DNA of 64,000 nt from assembly GCA_002914845.1 (NCBI GenBank), contig JXTC01000001.1, forward strand, positions 5,179,993 to 5,243,992. The letters run 5' to 3'. The DNA is from Trema orientale. Lineage: Eukaryota; Streptophyta; Magnoliopsida; Rosales; Cannabaceae. The translations under genes and the position numbers were made by a program. The notes below the pieces were generated by a model. The model was not told the DNA's origin and did not search any database. It saw only the letters and a list, made by a program, of their open reading frames with translations. Below are positions 34,393 through 45,743 of this stretch, in pieces (the stretch's first letter is position 1; each line of letters opens with the position of its first letter).

Positions 34393-35147
34393 ATAATATA
34401 TCGTAGTTTGTAATATTCAAGACAAATGCGGGCTTGTCCTGCAAATATTTTGTAATATATTTTAACCAAGTTTTTATTCATGGAGTCTTGAGAAGATTTA
34501 AATCATCGAGTCTTTATTTTTTATTCCTGCAAACGAAACAAAGTTCATATCGCATAAACAATAGTAATGCAAATAATTTAACCAAGTAGTCAATCACCAA
34601 GTGACTGATCGGTACACTATTGCGATTCGAATCCAATAACTTAAAACGGGTTTTAAGTATTAGAATATGTTAGGTCGCTTAAGAAAAACAACGAGCGTGA
34701 GTGATGCAAACTCAATATTTATTTTTCATAAGTTCCATGTCAAAATAGAATATAGCAAGATGTCACTTCGAACAATGAACGTTTTGCTTAGTTACTTTGT
34801 TATTCGAGGAGGAAAATTGCGTAATACGACATGCTACGGCATGAAGCGAGGAGAAAATCCTAAGATTTTAAGAAATTTTAGAAATTCGACGATCTAAAAT
34901 TCTGACCCCTCTAAATGAACGTTTCGCATAGTTCCTTAGGAAGCGAGTAGGAGATGACGATCTAATCCCACTGTCCCTGAGTTTTATGGTGTTCGAAGAC
35001 TTCCATAAAACTATAAAAGTCGAACGAATAAGTAAAATACGATGATAGAATGAAGTATGAAGAAAGTGGCTAACTTTATTGATGAAAACCGATAAATAAC
35101 AGGATGTCGCAATTTTTTGAAGATTTTATGAAGATATACATGAAGAT
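34393..35147. other. spacer between convergent antisense gene and pol
   Basis: No coding sequence. TTTGTAATATATTTTAACC at about 34449-34468 could serve as a 3' end signal for the antisense gene. Pol ends at the other side (TAA at 35148-35150), so the two genes converge here. Confidence 0.5.
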
Positions 35148-38100
35148 TTATTGATAATATCGACGAAGTTGTTCTGCATTCCATGCATATTTGATCTTTT
35201 GTCCTCCAGTTCGAGCAAGCTTGTAAGTCCCAGATCGAATGACGGCATCAATAATATATGGTCCTTCCTAAGAAGGGCTAAAAACACCAGCACCATGCTC
35301 TTTAGTGTTAGGTAGAACCTGTCTAAGAACAAGATCACCAATCTCGAATTCTCTATTTTTTACTTTAGAGTTGTAATATCGAGCAGTGCGCTATTAGTAT
35401 GATGCAACTCGTAGTTGAGACTGTTCGCGCCTTTCTTCCAAAAGATCGAGCTCAATCCTCATTAAAGCATTATTCTGATCATGCTCATAAGTGGATCGTC
35501 GTAGGGAGCTTGCAACAATTTCTACTAGGACCATAGCTTCATAACCATATGCTAGGGAGAACGGACTTTCCCCAGTAGTGGTTCGTTGAGTGGTGCGATA
35601 GGCCCATAATACTTCGGGAAGTACTTCTGGCCAAGCTCCCTTATGTTCTTCTAGCTTTGTCTTCAAATTTTGCTTAAGTATCTTGTTAATAGCTTCAACT
35701 TGACCATTGGCTTGCGGATGGACAACTGCAGAGAAGCTTTTCTTGATACCTAAGTTATCGCAAAAGTTGCGAAACTCGTCGCAGTCGAATTGCTTTCCGT
35801 TATCAGAAACTATTATGTGTGGAATACCATAACGACAGATTATAGACTTGTAAACAAAATCTATCATCTTTCTCGCAGAAATGGTACTTAAAGCTTTAGC
35901 TTCCGTCCATTTGGTAAAGTAATCAACTGCGACCACCGCATATTTCATTCCACCTCGTGCCAACGGGAGAGTCCCAATGATATCTATTCCCCAAACCGCA
36001 AACGGCCAAGGAGTAGTCATCGAAGTTAAAGGAACAGGTGGCATTCGAGGAATGATTGCGAATCGCTAGCATTTATCGCATTTTCGAGCGAACTCCATTA
36101 CATCCTTCTTCATAGTGGGCCAAAAGTAACCTTGTTTAAGGGCTTTGTTTGTAAGTGCCTGCCCCCTAGAATGATTCCCGCATATCCCTTCATGAATTTC
36201 CTTCATAATGTAGTATGCTTGTTCATCGTCAACGCACAGTAATAATGGCGAACTAAAACTCCTTCGATAAAGTTTGTCGTCATATATAATATAACGAGCT
36301 GCTTTCATCCGAAGTCGCTTTGCATCATCTTTGTTCTCGGGAAGTTCACCGTATTGTAAATACTCCATTATAGGATCCATCCATGTAGGTTTTTGATGAA
36401 CTGTCATGGTCACTTGAGGCTCTACTTCAATACTTGGTTTTGCAAGGAATTCTACTGGCACAACTTTCAATAATTCTGCATCTTTCATTGAAGCGAGCTT
36501 GGCTAGGGCATCTGCTTGGGTATTTTTAGCTCGAGGAAGAAGTTGAATGCTGTAAGCTGTAAACATTGAGAACAGTCGTTATACCTCTTGTAAATAAGCC
36601 ATCATTCTTCCCCCTCTTGCTTGGTAATCGCCAATTACTTGACAAACTACTAGCTGAGAATTACTGTATGCTTCTATCATTTCGACCTTCATTTCTTGTG
36701 CGAGCTTGAGTCCAGCAATCAATGCCTCATATTCTACCTCATTATTCGACGCCGGAAATCCGAATCGGAGTGCACAATATATACTATGACCTTCGGGACT
36801 AATTAACATCAAGCCCACACCAGCTCCACTCTCATTTGATGACCCATCGACGTAAAGTTTCCACAGTCTTGACAAGTCCAGAGTGGGTTTTTCGATTACA
36901 TCGGTAGGAAGGTTGACTTCATAGGTAAACTCCGCAATAAAATCTGCCAAAGCCTGACCTTTGATCGCAACACGAGGTCGAAAATTGATGTCGAATTGGC
37001 TCAGCTCAACTGCCCATTTCAGTAGTCGTCCAGAAGCTTCTGGTTTTTGTAAGACCTGCTTTAGTGGGAAGTTTGTGAAAATGTCAATTGTATGCGCGTG
37101 AAAGTAAGGTCGAAGCTTTCTAGACGCGATAACTAGTGCTAACGTCAACTTCTCCATCTCTGGGTATCTCGTCTTGGCATCTAACAACCTTTTGCTTACA
37201 TAATAAACAGGTCGCTGTATGTTTTATTCTTCTCGAATTAATGCAGCACTTGTCGCATATTTGGAAACAGCGAGATATAAATATAATTTCTCCCCAGACT
37301 TTGGTTTTGACAAGAGTGGAGGAGAACCCAAGTATTTCTTCAGTTCTTAAAACGCCTGCTCGCACTTCTCGGTCCACTCAAACTTCTTCGATCCTTTTAG
37401 CACTTCGAAGAATGGTTGGCATTTATCAGTCGATCTTGATACAAAACGACTTAGTGCGGCCACTCTCCCTGCCAGGCTCTGTACGTCTTTTGGTTTGCGA
37501 GGTAACTGCATATCGATTAATGCTTGTATCTTCTGCGGGTTAGTTTCGATTCCTCGCTGATTGACCATGAATCCTAGAAATTTCCCGGATCCTACTCCAA
37601 ATGCATATTTCTGGGGATTCAGCTTCATCTGATATTTTCGAAGGATTTTGAACATCTCATCAAGGTGTTTGATGTGATCTTCAACTTTCTTCGATTTTAC
37701 CAGCATATCATCAACGTATACCTCCATTATCTTGCCAATCTATTTTGCAAACATCATATTGATAAGACGCTGGTAAGTTGCACCCGCGTTAATGAGTCCA
37801 AAGGGCATCTTCTTGTAGCAGTACAATCCTCGGTCAGTGATGAATGAAGTATGCTCCTCATCCAGTTCGTACATGGGGATCTGGTTGTATCCAGAATATG
37901 CGTCCATAAAGCTCAGGAGTTCGTGCCCCGATGTCGCATCCACAAGCTGATCAATTCTTGGGAGTGGAAAACTGTCTTTTGGGCAGGCCTTGTTAAGGTT
38001 AGTGAAATCGATACAAGTTCTTCACTTCCCGTTGGGTTTCTTTACCAAAACTGGGTTTGCGAGCTAGTTTGGATAAAAAGATTCCCTGATGAATCCGATT

Positions 38101-39194
38101 TTGAGCAGGTTGTCCACCTCTTCCTTTAATGCGACGTAGCGTTCTGGATCTATCGCCCTTCTGTTCTAACGAACTGGTTTTTCTGTTGTATCAATGTTAA
38201 GGCGATGGGACATGACATTCGGGTCAATCCCCACCATATCCAAATGTTGCCATGCGAAGACGTCCAAGTTCGATTTTAGAAAAGCGATCATTTCAGCTCG
38301 CACGGGTTCCTGAAGCTTTACCCCGATTTTAAGGATCTTCGAAGATTCATCGATTGACAGATCTTCCAAGTCTTCTATAGGTCCAGTTTTGACCTCTTCA
38401 TCGATTTCTCGAGGATCGAGGTCTTCGGTTGACGCTTTGATCGACGCCTCTCTATGTAGTTGGACCATCATTGTGCGAGGTGATGTATCCTTTGATGCGA
38501 GCTTCAATGAGCTATTGTAGTAAGTACGTGCGTCATATTGGTTAACCTCACCTACTCCATGCTGCGTCGGGAACTTCATGGCGAGATGATAAATAGAGGT
38601 GACAGCTCGAAGTTCCCTGAGAGTTGGTCTTCCCAATACGGCACTAAATGCAGAGGGATAATCTACAACTAAAAATTGAGTCATTACTGTTGAAACTCTA
38701 GGATAAGTTCTAACGTTAACCATCAACTCAGTCATGCCCCTAGGCATTATACTTTCTCCAGTAAATCCGTAGAGTAGAGTGACGGTGGATTTCAAATCAC
38801 GATCACTCAACCCCATTTTCTTGAAGGCATCATAGTACAAGATATCCACAGCACTTCCATTGTCGACTAGTACTCGCCATAGCTGAGTGCTTCCACAGTT
38901 GATTTTAATGACTAGTGCATCATTATGCGGGTAGTGGACTTTCTTTGCGTCCTGCTCTGTGAAGGTGATGTCCATATCGGGTACCCGTTGAAGCTTTTGC
39001 AGTCGCTGCTCAAGATGCATGACATTGGTCAATGGCTGCTGTCGAGCTTCTCTTGCGTACCAATCTTGTGCCCTCCTCAAATCTCTGCCAACATGCGGTC
39101 CTCCGAAAATAGTTCGCACTTCTCGTTGCACTTCGGGAGGTCACTGCTGGTTTTCTTCTCTTCTTTCGTTGTTCTGCCAGATATACTGACGTAG
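35148..39194 (-). pseudogene. pol of the Tat element: protease, RT, RNase H x2, integrase (nonsense-ridden)
   Basis: One frame throughout, continuing gag. In order: protease with VDNGSAVDIL (about 38840-38870); RT with KMPFGLINAGATYQ and YVDDM (37715); connection/RNase H of the RT unit (YVSKRLLDAKTRYPEMEK); a second RNase H starting LYVDGSSNESGAG (about 36840); the zinc HHCC region (HEGICGNH ... CDKC); the integrase core with GIDIIG, VSDNGKQF and NGQVEA as the D, D, E residues; and the tail WNAEQLRRYYQ before TAA 35148-35150. Internal stops at 39141, 38166, 38064, 38022, 37740, 37347, 37224, 36579, 36066, 35394, 35391 and 35268 (lowest base of each codon). The second RNase H reads SNSQLVV where its catalytic Asp is expected. 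No frameshift was found. Confidence 0.92.
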
Positions 39195-40913
39195 TCACCC
39201 TTCTTTAATTAGCCTTTCGATCTCATCTTTTAGGGCGTAGCAGTTGTTGGTATCATATCCAATATCATTATGGTACCGGTAAAACTTGTTGGGATCACAT
39301 TTCGCTCTATCCCGTTTAATCGGCTCCGGTTGACGATATCGTTCATGCTGATTTGTAACCGCATAGATATGATCTATGGGCGCACTCAGCTCAGTGTAGT
39401 TGTTGAACCTTATAGGAGCCCTTGGGACCACCTGTCTTTTTAATTCGGGCTGCTTCTCAGTTGACTGCTCGTTTTTCCTCTTGTTCGACTTCTTGTTGTT
39501 GTTGGTCGTGGTCGCATCTTTTGTTGAATCTTTTCCTCCTTTTGTCTTGTGAAGATTCTCGCGTGAAGATTCCACTCTTAGATGATGACCAACCCGTCTA
39601 TAGAAGTCCTCGAGAGTTCTGCATTCCCGCTCGAGCAGTTCCTCCCAGAGCTTAGTTTCAGCTCGCACCCCGGCCATCAGTAGAGTTAAAACTCCTCCTT
39701 CAGGCGGATTGCTAACTTTCGCCAACTCTGAGGTAAAGTGATTGAGATAAGATCGCAGAGTCTCCTCTGGTCCTTGTCGAATGGCCGACAAACTGATCAA
39801 CGGGACAGTGAAATTTTTTGCAGCCTGAAACTGTCTTAAGAACGCAATTTGTAGTTGTTGCCAAGACGAGATTGATCTAGGCTGGAATCCTCGAAACCAC
39901 TTCTTCGCTGCTCCAGTGAGAGTTACAGCAAAGCATCTGCATCGTGCGAGGTCGTCGACTCGACGTAGCTCCATCAGATCGCTGAAGTGGTCCATATGGT
40001 CATGTGGATCTGTTTTCCCATCAAAAGTATTTATAGTGGGAAGTTTAAATCCAATAGGCAAGGCAGCAGCTCGAACTTTCTCGTTGAATGGCGATTGACG
40101 ATACCCATCCACGAGCTCATCATCCCAGCCAGCAATCGTTTCTAATGCAATCCTCAGATTATGAACATCAATATTTGGAGGAAGAGCATTAATTGGTGGC
40201 TGGGGTGGTCTTTGATCGTCGTTGCATTGTACAGCAGCAGGTTGGTTAGGCAGGGTCTGCTGCGACTTTTGTGAAGACTCGATTGTAATTGCGCGACAAG
40301 ATCGACTTTGGTCTTGACGATGCGACGTGGATTGCTCACAACTACGTCGCTGTTCTAAATGTTGTCTTAAGTCTACAGGATTCTGCCTGGGTTCTCTGCT
40401 AATTCTTTCTAAGACACTCCTCGATTGACGATTCACTCCGCTGCTTTGACGATCACGATTGACGGTTGCTCTCTTGGAAGGTTGTCCACGACCACGATCA
40501 GTGCTCGAACTCCCAGTATCGGATTCCTGTGGCAAGTCCGTGACTTTTTCTTTCCCTTTGGAGGTGCGATCAGTATGACGCTCCGGTTGGGTTCTGGGCT
40601 GGTCGCGATTTCTTGCCTCTCTAATCTGAATTCCTCTTTCAATTTGTCGAGCAGGACGATCTCTGGGTCGTTCCTGCTGTGGCGGAGTGACCATCTGTCC
40701 TTCAGCGAGTTGTCGTAGAGAATCATTGATTTGACTGGTGATTTGCTGAAGATTCACCAGTGCGTCCTCCATGCGATCTTGCCTCTGGACGATATTCTCT
40801 AGTGTGGTCACAGCAGGTTAATCCTGAACAGGATTACCCTGTGCAGCCACAGTGCTTTAAGGTTGGTTTTGGCTAGCTCCGGCGAACCTGGTAGTGTTTC
40901 TGGTGTTTGCCAT
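39195..40913 (-). pseudogene. gag of the Tat element
   Basis: The likely start is ATG at 40911-40913, in good context, about 40 bases after the primer site. Two stops follow at 40857-40859 and 40818-40820, after which 538 codons are open to TGA 39195-39197. A glutamine/arginine-rich N-terminal half precedes the retrotransposon gag domain (TINTFDGKTDPHDHMDHF, LTGAAKKWFRG, LRSYLNHF; about 39760-40060). The C-terminal knuckle reads YRYHNDIGYDTNNC, where related gags have C and GH, so two zinc ligands look lost. The structural protein would package the element RNA. The TGA at 39195 may be the normal gag end or another nonsense change, since pol follows in the same frame. Confidence 0.88.
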
Positions 40914-40952
40914 TGTTGAAGAAGAAAGAATGACAAACTCTTTACTGGAATA

Positions 40953-40969
40953 ACCCTCCTTCTAGCGCC
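40953..40969 (-). other. primer binding site for tRNA-Asn
   Basis: The minus strand reads TGGCGCTAGAAGGAGGG two bases after the 5' LTR. It is complementary to CCCTCCTTCTAGCGCCA, the 3' end expected for a plant tRNA-Asn with its CCA. Confidence 0.8.
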
Positions 40970-40971
40970 AA

Positions 40972-41572
40972 TTGTTGACAGATGTTTTGTCAACAACGAA
41001 TTTAAGAAATTGCAAGATGTAGCTTGTATGTGAAAAAGGTTGATCAAGTAAAGCAAATAAGGAGACAAGAATTTTATAGTGGTTCAGCCCCAAAAAAGAT
41101 GAGCCTACGTCCACTGTTCTTCACTATTTTCTGGAGAATTACAAGAATTTCCCAAAGTCTCAAGGTGAGAGCAGAGAGAATTACAGAACGTAATAAGGTG
41201 TTTTGTGAAGAATTTGTCTCGTCCCTTACAATGAAACTAAGCTACCTTTATACAGATGAGGATGGCTCAAAGTTTCCCGATTACATAAATGAGTAAGTGT
41301 AATCAGAAAATATAATTTCGAGTAACCATATATAATCGGATAACTTCTCAAATTAAATAAAGGAATTACTCGATCTCCATTCAGAAACTTGTTTCCTTTT
41401 CTTTGTTGATTACCTGTTCGAAGACATTTGATATAATTTCCTTTTATACTGGTCGCATCTATCTCATTCGGAAGAGGTCGCTCTTTAATAAAAAGAACTC
41501 ATATGCGACCTGACGCACCCGACTGTTGTCTTTCTTGGCGTTGACCAATCATGGATTTAAGATCGCATAACA
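40972..41572 (-). repeat. 5' LTR of the Tat element
   Basis: 601 bp, begins TGTTGAC and ends CGCATAACA on the plus strand. It carries the promoter for the element in minus orientation. Confidence 0.93.
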
Positions 41573-41577
41573 CTCAG

Positions 41578-42020
41578 AAAATACAAAAAAAAAAAAAAAA
41601 TCCTTGTATTAGTAAATACTAGTCTTGACCTTATGTTTTTAGGAATGCACAATGCGTTTTATTTGCCAAATCATATCAAAATTATCCTTTGGTGTCAGAT
41701 TTGGTCAAAATCATGTTTGTTAAATGACACTAATAACTTCAGATAAAATTAAATTAAATAATCAAACTACTCACTTAACCTTATTATTGAACAACCATTT
41801 TTTTTTCCCAAAATTTGTGTAGAATTTTCAAAAAATAAATTTGAGTATTTGACATTTATCTATGGTAGTTTTAATGGTCAATTTGATTATTTAATCAAAA
41901 GTATTTTGGCCATTTTCATGTTTAAAAAAGGACAAAAATTAATGAAAATTTGTTAGAAGAGATAGTTTTATCCCCATTTGTAGGAATGTAAATGAATAAA
42001 GTCGAGCAGTGTAGCACTAT
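41578..42020. other. intergenic AT-rich stretch
   Basis: An A-run at 41587-41601, then sequence with no recognisable feature. Confidence 0.4.
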
Positions 42021-42021
42021 G

Positions 42022-42425
42022 TTTGGTAAAGGAGATTTTTGGAGGGATGGAGATGGATGGAGGGAGAGGAGTGAAGGAAGAGCAAGAATCCTCCATTTGG
42101 TAGGAGGGAGAGGAGAAATGAAGGGAGAGGGACTCTGCCCGAGCCCACCAAATCTCATCCTTCCAAATTGAGGGATTGAAGAAACTTGAAAAGAAATAAG
42201 GTGTAAATTGACAAATTTATTCTTCAAAATAATAATTTAAATAAAATAAAATATAGATAATATATTAATTTTATAAATAAATATTCTCTATCATTATTCC
42301 TCTACATCTTTTCTACCGAATAATGTTAGGGATTATCACTCTCTTCTCCATCCTTCACATTCCTCCTCCTAAACTCTCAATCCTTGCTACTCGTCTTCCC
42401 TTCTACCAAACATTGCCTTAGAATA
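42022..42425. mobile_element. MITE with 'TGTTTGGTA' ends
   Basis: The left end CACTATGTTTGGTAAAGGAG with GGAGGGATGGAGATGGATGG, and the inverse of the right end, AGGCAATGTTTGGTAGAAGG with GAAGGATGGAGAAGAG, form a long, GA-rich, imperfect terminal repeat. A possible 3-bp TAG lies at both borders. The 101-aa frame inside follows from the GGA-rich arms and is not a gene. Confidence 0.55.
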
Positions 42426-42985
42426 TCCTCATCCCGTATCGATCTTTGTTTAAACTAGGTCAGGCAATTGCTAGTTTACTGTCAAGGGCATACCCGTACT
42501 CGCCCCCATTTACAGTTATGCTAGATTAACGTAAAATAAATAAAAATAAAAAATAAATTGTAAAATGCCAATTTTCTTTTCTAAGAAGTATAAATGCAAT
42601 TTTAACACAATATACTATACTTAACAAGCAATAAACATTTAAATAAAAAAAGTTATAAAACACGAGTTCAAAAGATTTAAATAAGTATAGAAAAGTGGCC
42701 TCTCTATCAATCGATTTGATAAACTGAATGAACATATTTTACATTCTCAACACGAAAACGTTAAAAAAAGGGACAATTTTTGGCATTTACTTTTTTTTTT
42801 CTTTTTCTTTTTTTGTTGAAACGGGCATTTATCCTTTTTTCTTTTTAAAGGAAAGCATTTATTTATTTATTTTTCCCCAAAAAATTCCTGTAATTATTTT
42901 TTTGAGATTGAACAAAAATACTCTACTTTTGAAGGTATGGTTTAATAGATATCCCTTTTTAATTTTATTAATAAATATATCTATT
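42426..42985. other. AT-rich intergenic stretch
   Basis: T-rich low-complexity sequence without genes. Confidence 0.4.
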
Positions 42986-42989
42986 TTTT

Positions 42990-43330
42990 AATAGTAATGA
43001 CTTGTATTTACCATTATGTCCCTGGTAAATTACTTATTTACCATTATTAAGATGTAGTATATGATTTATTGACCATGACTTAAAATATTTTATTGCTTGT
43101 AGACGGCAACATATTTACCATTATGCCTATGGTAAATTTCTTATTTACCACTTAAGAGGTGGTATATGATTTATTTACCATGATTTGAAAAAAATTTATT
43201 ACTTATATATACTTGTAGACGGTAGCATATTTACTATTATATTCATGATAAATTACTTATTTGCTACCATTATGGGGTAGTATATTATTTATTTATCATG
43301 AAATAAAAAAATCTATCACTTATAATTTCC
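42990..43330. repeat. three diverged tandem repeats of about 115 bases
   Basis: Each unit has TATTTACCATTATG, GGTAAATTACTTATTTACCA, GTAGTATATGATTTATT and CTTGTAGACGG. Units start near 43008, 43108 and 43223. Confidence 0.7.
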
Positions 43331-43764
43331 TTCTTAATAAATAATTGAATAACATATTATTTTTTAGTTTAATTTTTCAAAGTTTATTCTTTTAGCATCC
43401 TACGAATTTTCAATTAGTCTCTATTAAGTCTTTATCTCCTTTGATACCTTCTTCACAGTATCTAATGTATTAATTTATATTGAGCTTACTTGCCACAACC
43501 ATTTTTCCAAGCATAGATCCCTTCTCGAGACTCTCAAGGTTATGAAGAACCCGTAACAAAGGGTCATGGTTCCTTCGTTTTATCCACATGTCTCCTCAAT
43601 TAGATCACTTAAATAAATTATTTACAACTTATTTACCATTTTTTCCTCCAAACTACATAAATGAATGATTTGCAACTTATTTATCACTTTATTAATGGAT
43701 TATTATTTTTGTTTTTTTCCTTTAATTTTTTTATCAAACCTAATTTCTGAATATTTTAATCTGG

Positions 43765-43919
43765 CCATGGTTCCAGAGCGGTTCAGTCTCTTGCGCTCCA
43801 TTCTTCTTATCCTTCTAACTGAAAAGCGTCCTCTGAGGTCTCCCCGAAGCGGCATCATCATCATCCTTCTTTACTAACACCACCGCCATAGTCTCACTGT
43901 GCTTCCTCTTCTTCCCCAT
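43765..43919 (-). pseudogene. BRX1: fragment of a BRX1-like ribosome biogenesis gene
   Basis: On the minus strand an ATG at 43917-43919 opens MGKKRKHSETMAVVLVKKDD followed by RPQRTLFS, a stop, and KDKKNGAQE. This matches the first ~45 residues of plant BRX1 (60S ribosome biogenesis factor, nucleolar), recognised from the MGKKRKHSE start and the RPxRTL-KDK motif. The stop (43815-43817) stands where the family has Trp. The rest of the gene is missing. A copia LTR begins 30 bases upstream of its ATG. Only the N-terminus is present, so the call rests on a short match. Confidence 0.6.
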
Positions 43920-43948
43920 CGATTTATCTCTAAAAGGCCAAAGCAACA

Positions 43949-45694
43949 TGTTGAGAAATTAAGGTTTCAATCTTACTCTTATTTTGGAGATAACAAACAT
44001 TTGATTTAGTACTAATGATTTAACTTGAGTGTGCAGTGAAATTGTTTTAAAGTTCTAGCTCAAGTTAATCAAGAAATCAAGCTTGAAGATGGATGCATAT
44101 GGACCTGTTAGATTCAAGCTTGAAGATAGACAATCAAGATACAAGACCGTGTCTAGATAGGGTATATTTCATACTTAGTCTTGTATTTGATTTGGTTTAT
44201 TACATATAGATTCTCTTTGTATTAGCTCATACTTTCAAAAGAATTTTCAAACTATCTTAAGGTTAAAATAGTTATTTTATAAATATCTTTTTTAATCTAG
44301 CCAAAATTCCCTCAAAAGTCTATTTTTAGTGATAAACATATTTGAAAAATAATGGGATTTAAATTATCGATAAAAAAGGAACCAAGGAAACTAATCGGTG
44401 GTTTCTGGTCCTAAATTGGTCGACCACTAAGGGTTGACTACTACAGCTTTGCCGTTTGACCATTGGAGCTAAATGTCAGCATCAAACTCTAACGGCTAGT
44501 AAAAATGGTCGACCATTTTTTAGGATGGTCGACCACTTTTTTGGCAGACAACTAGTAACAATCCAAAAAGGCTAGTTTTTGAAGATGCATTTAAAAAGAG
44601 CCAAGTTTGACGACTTAAAAAAAGAGAATATGAACCTACATTGATACTCAATCAGTTTCTAAGTGAAAAAGCTCTCATTTACTCAATTTTAACTTTCAAG
44701 TCATATTGAGCCAATCTTAGAGCATTCATTGTGCATTGTTCTCAAATCTCCTAAGCCAAAATTGTATTTATTACTTTGTGAGGAGAGTTCTTGAGTGTTT
44801 TTACTCTTGATTATTGAAAAACTATTGAGTATTAGGTGAGGTTAGCACTGGATTCATAAACAACCCGATTTAGGTGAGGTTGCCATCGGAGTCTAAACAA
44901 CTCGTGTATAGGTGAGGTTGCCACCAGAGTCTAAATAACCAGAGTGTAGGTGAGATTGTCACCGGAGTCTAAACAACCCGTAAATTAGTGATATTAATAT
45001 GATTGTCTAAACAATCTGTGTAGGTGAGGATTGGTACTAGAATCAAAATAATCTAAAGTTAGGCATGATAGAGCCGGAGTTAAGACTATTATAAAGGCGT
45101 TGGTGAGCTTAAGAAGAATTTACTCTATTTGTAAAAAAGGTCGGTCAAGCCTACAATCTTGATCTGATAGTGGAAAGCTCAAAGTAAGTTGCCGAGAGCT
45201 AGGGACGTAGGCAAACCGTCGTGTTTATCGAACCTCGTAAAAATTGAGTTTGTATTTTCTCTATCCTTACACTCTTTACTTTATTGTAAGCTATTTGATT
45301 GAGCGTTTGATCTTTAATGTACTTAATTTACTTAGTTTTATTGTTATATGTTTGGTATTATTGTTTATTTAGCTTAAAAGTTTCAAAATAGTGGTCTATA
45401 GCTTAATTTACAGGGATGTAGGCAAACTGTCGTGTTTATCGAACCTCGTAAAAATCGAGTTTATATTTTCTCTATCTTTACATTCTTTACTTTATTGTAA
45501 GCTATTTGATTGAGTGTTTGATATTTAGTGTGCTTAATTTACTTGGTATTATTGTTATATGTTTGGTATTATTATTTATTTAGCTTAAAAGTTTCAAAAT
45601 AGTGGTCTATAGTTTTACATAGTTGAAAAGTTTCTTAAAAAGTTATAAAACTTAATTCACCCCCCCCTCTTGGGTTGTCAATCTTGGGCTAATA
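43949..45694 (+). mobile_element. copia 5' LTR
   Basis: 1746 bp from TGTTGAGAAATTAAGGTTTC to CAATCTTGGGCTAATA (terminal CA mutated), followed after two bases by the primer site. It contains repeats of AGGTGAGGTTGCCAYCGGAG-type sentences (44835-45030) and an internally duplicated stretch, GTCGTGTTTATCGAACCTCG, at about 45219 and 45432. Confidence 0.7.
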
Positions 45695-45696
45695 AT

Positions 45697-45712
45697 TGGT
45701 ATCTGAACTTGG
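45697..45712 (+). other. primer binding site, initiator tRNA-Met, degraded
   Basis: TGGTATCTGAACTTGG differs at two of the first twelve bases from the usual plant tRNA-iMet site. Confidence 0.65.
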
Positions 45713-45743
45713 TAATTAATTTTGTATACTTAACCATCTTGAG

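Larger units (their letters stand above)
30495..41572 (-). mobile_element. complete Ty3/gypsy Tat-lineage retrotransposon
   Basis: 11,078 bp with TG...CA ends and 5-bp target duplications CTCAG (30490-30494 and 41573-41577). On the minus strand the order is 5' LTR, tRNA-Asn primer site, gag, protease, reverse transcriptase, RNase H, a second RNase H, integrase, a 4-kb segment with an antisense gene, purine tract and 3' LTR. Two RNase H domains and an extra gene between integrase and the 3' LTR are marks of the plant Tat lineage (as in Retand or Ogre relatives). The coding capacity is destroyed by nonsense mutations, so it could move only with help from another copy. Confidence 0.93.

Noticed and set aside
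37136..37543. 135-codon frame on the plus strand across pol
   Set aside because: Shadow of the RT/RNase H coding strand, which has clear conserved motifs on the minus strand.
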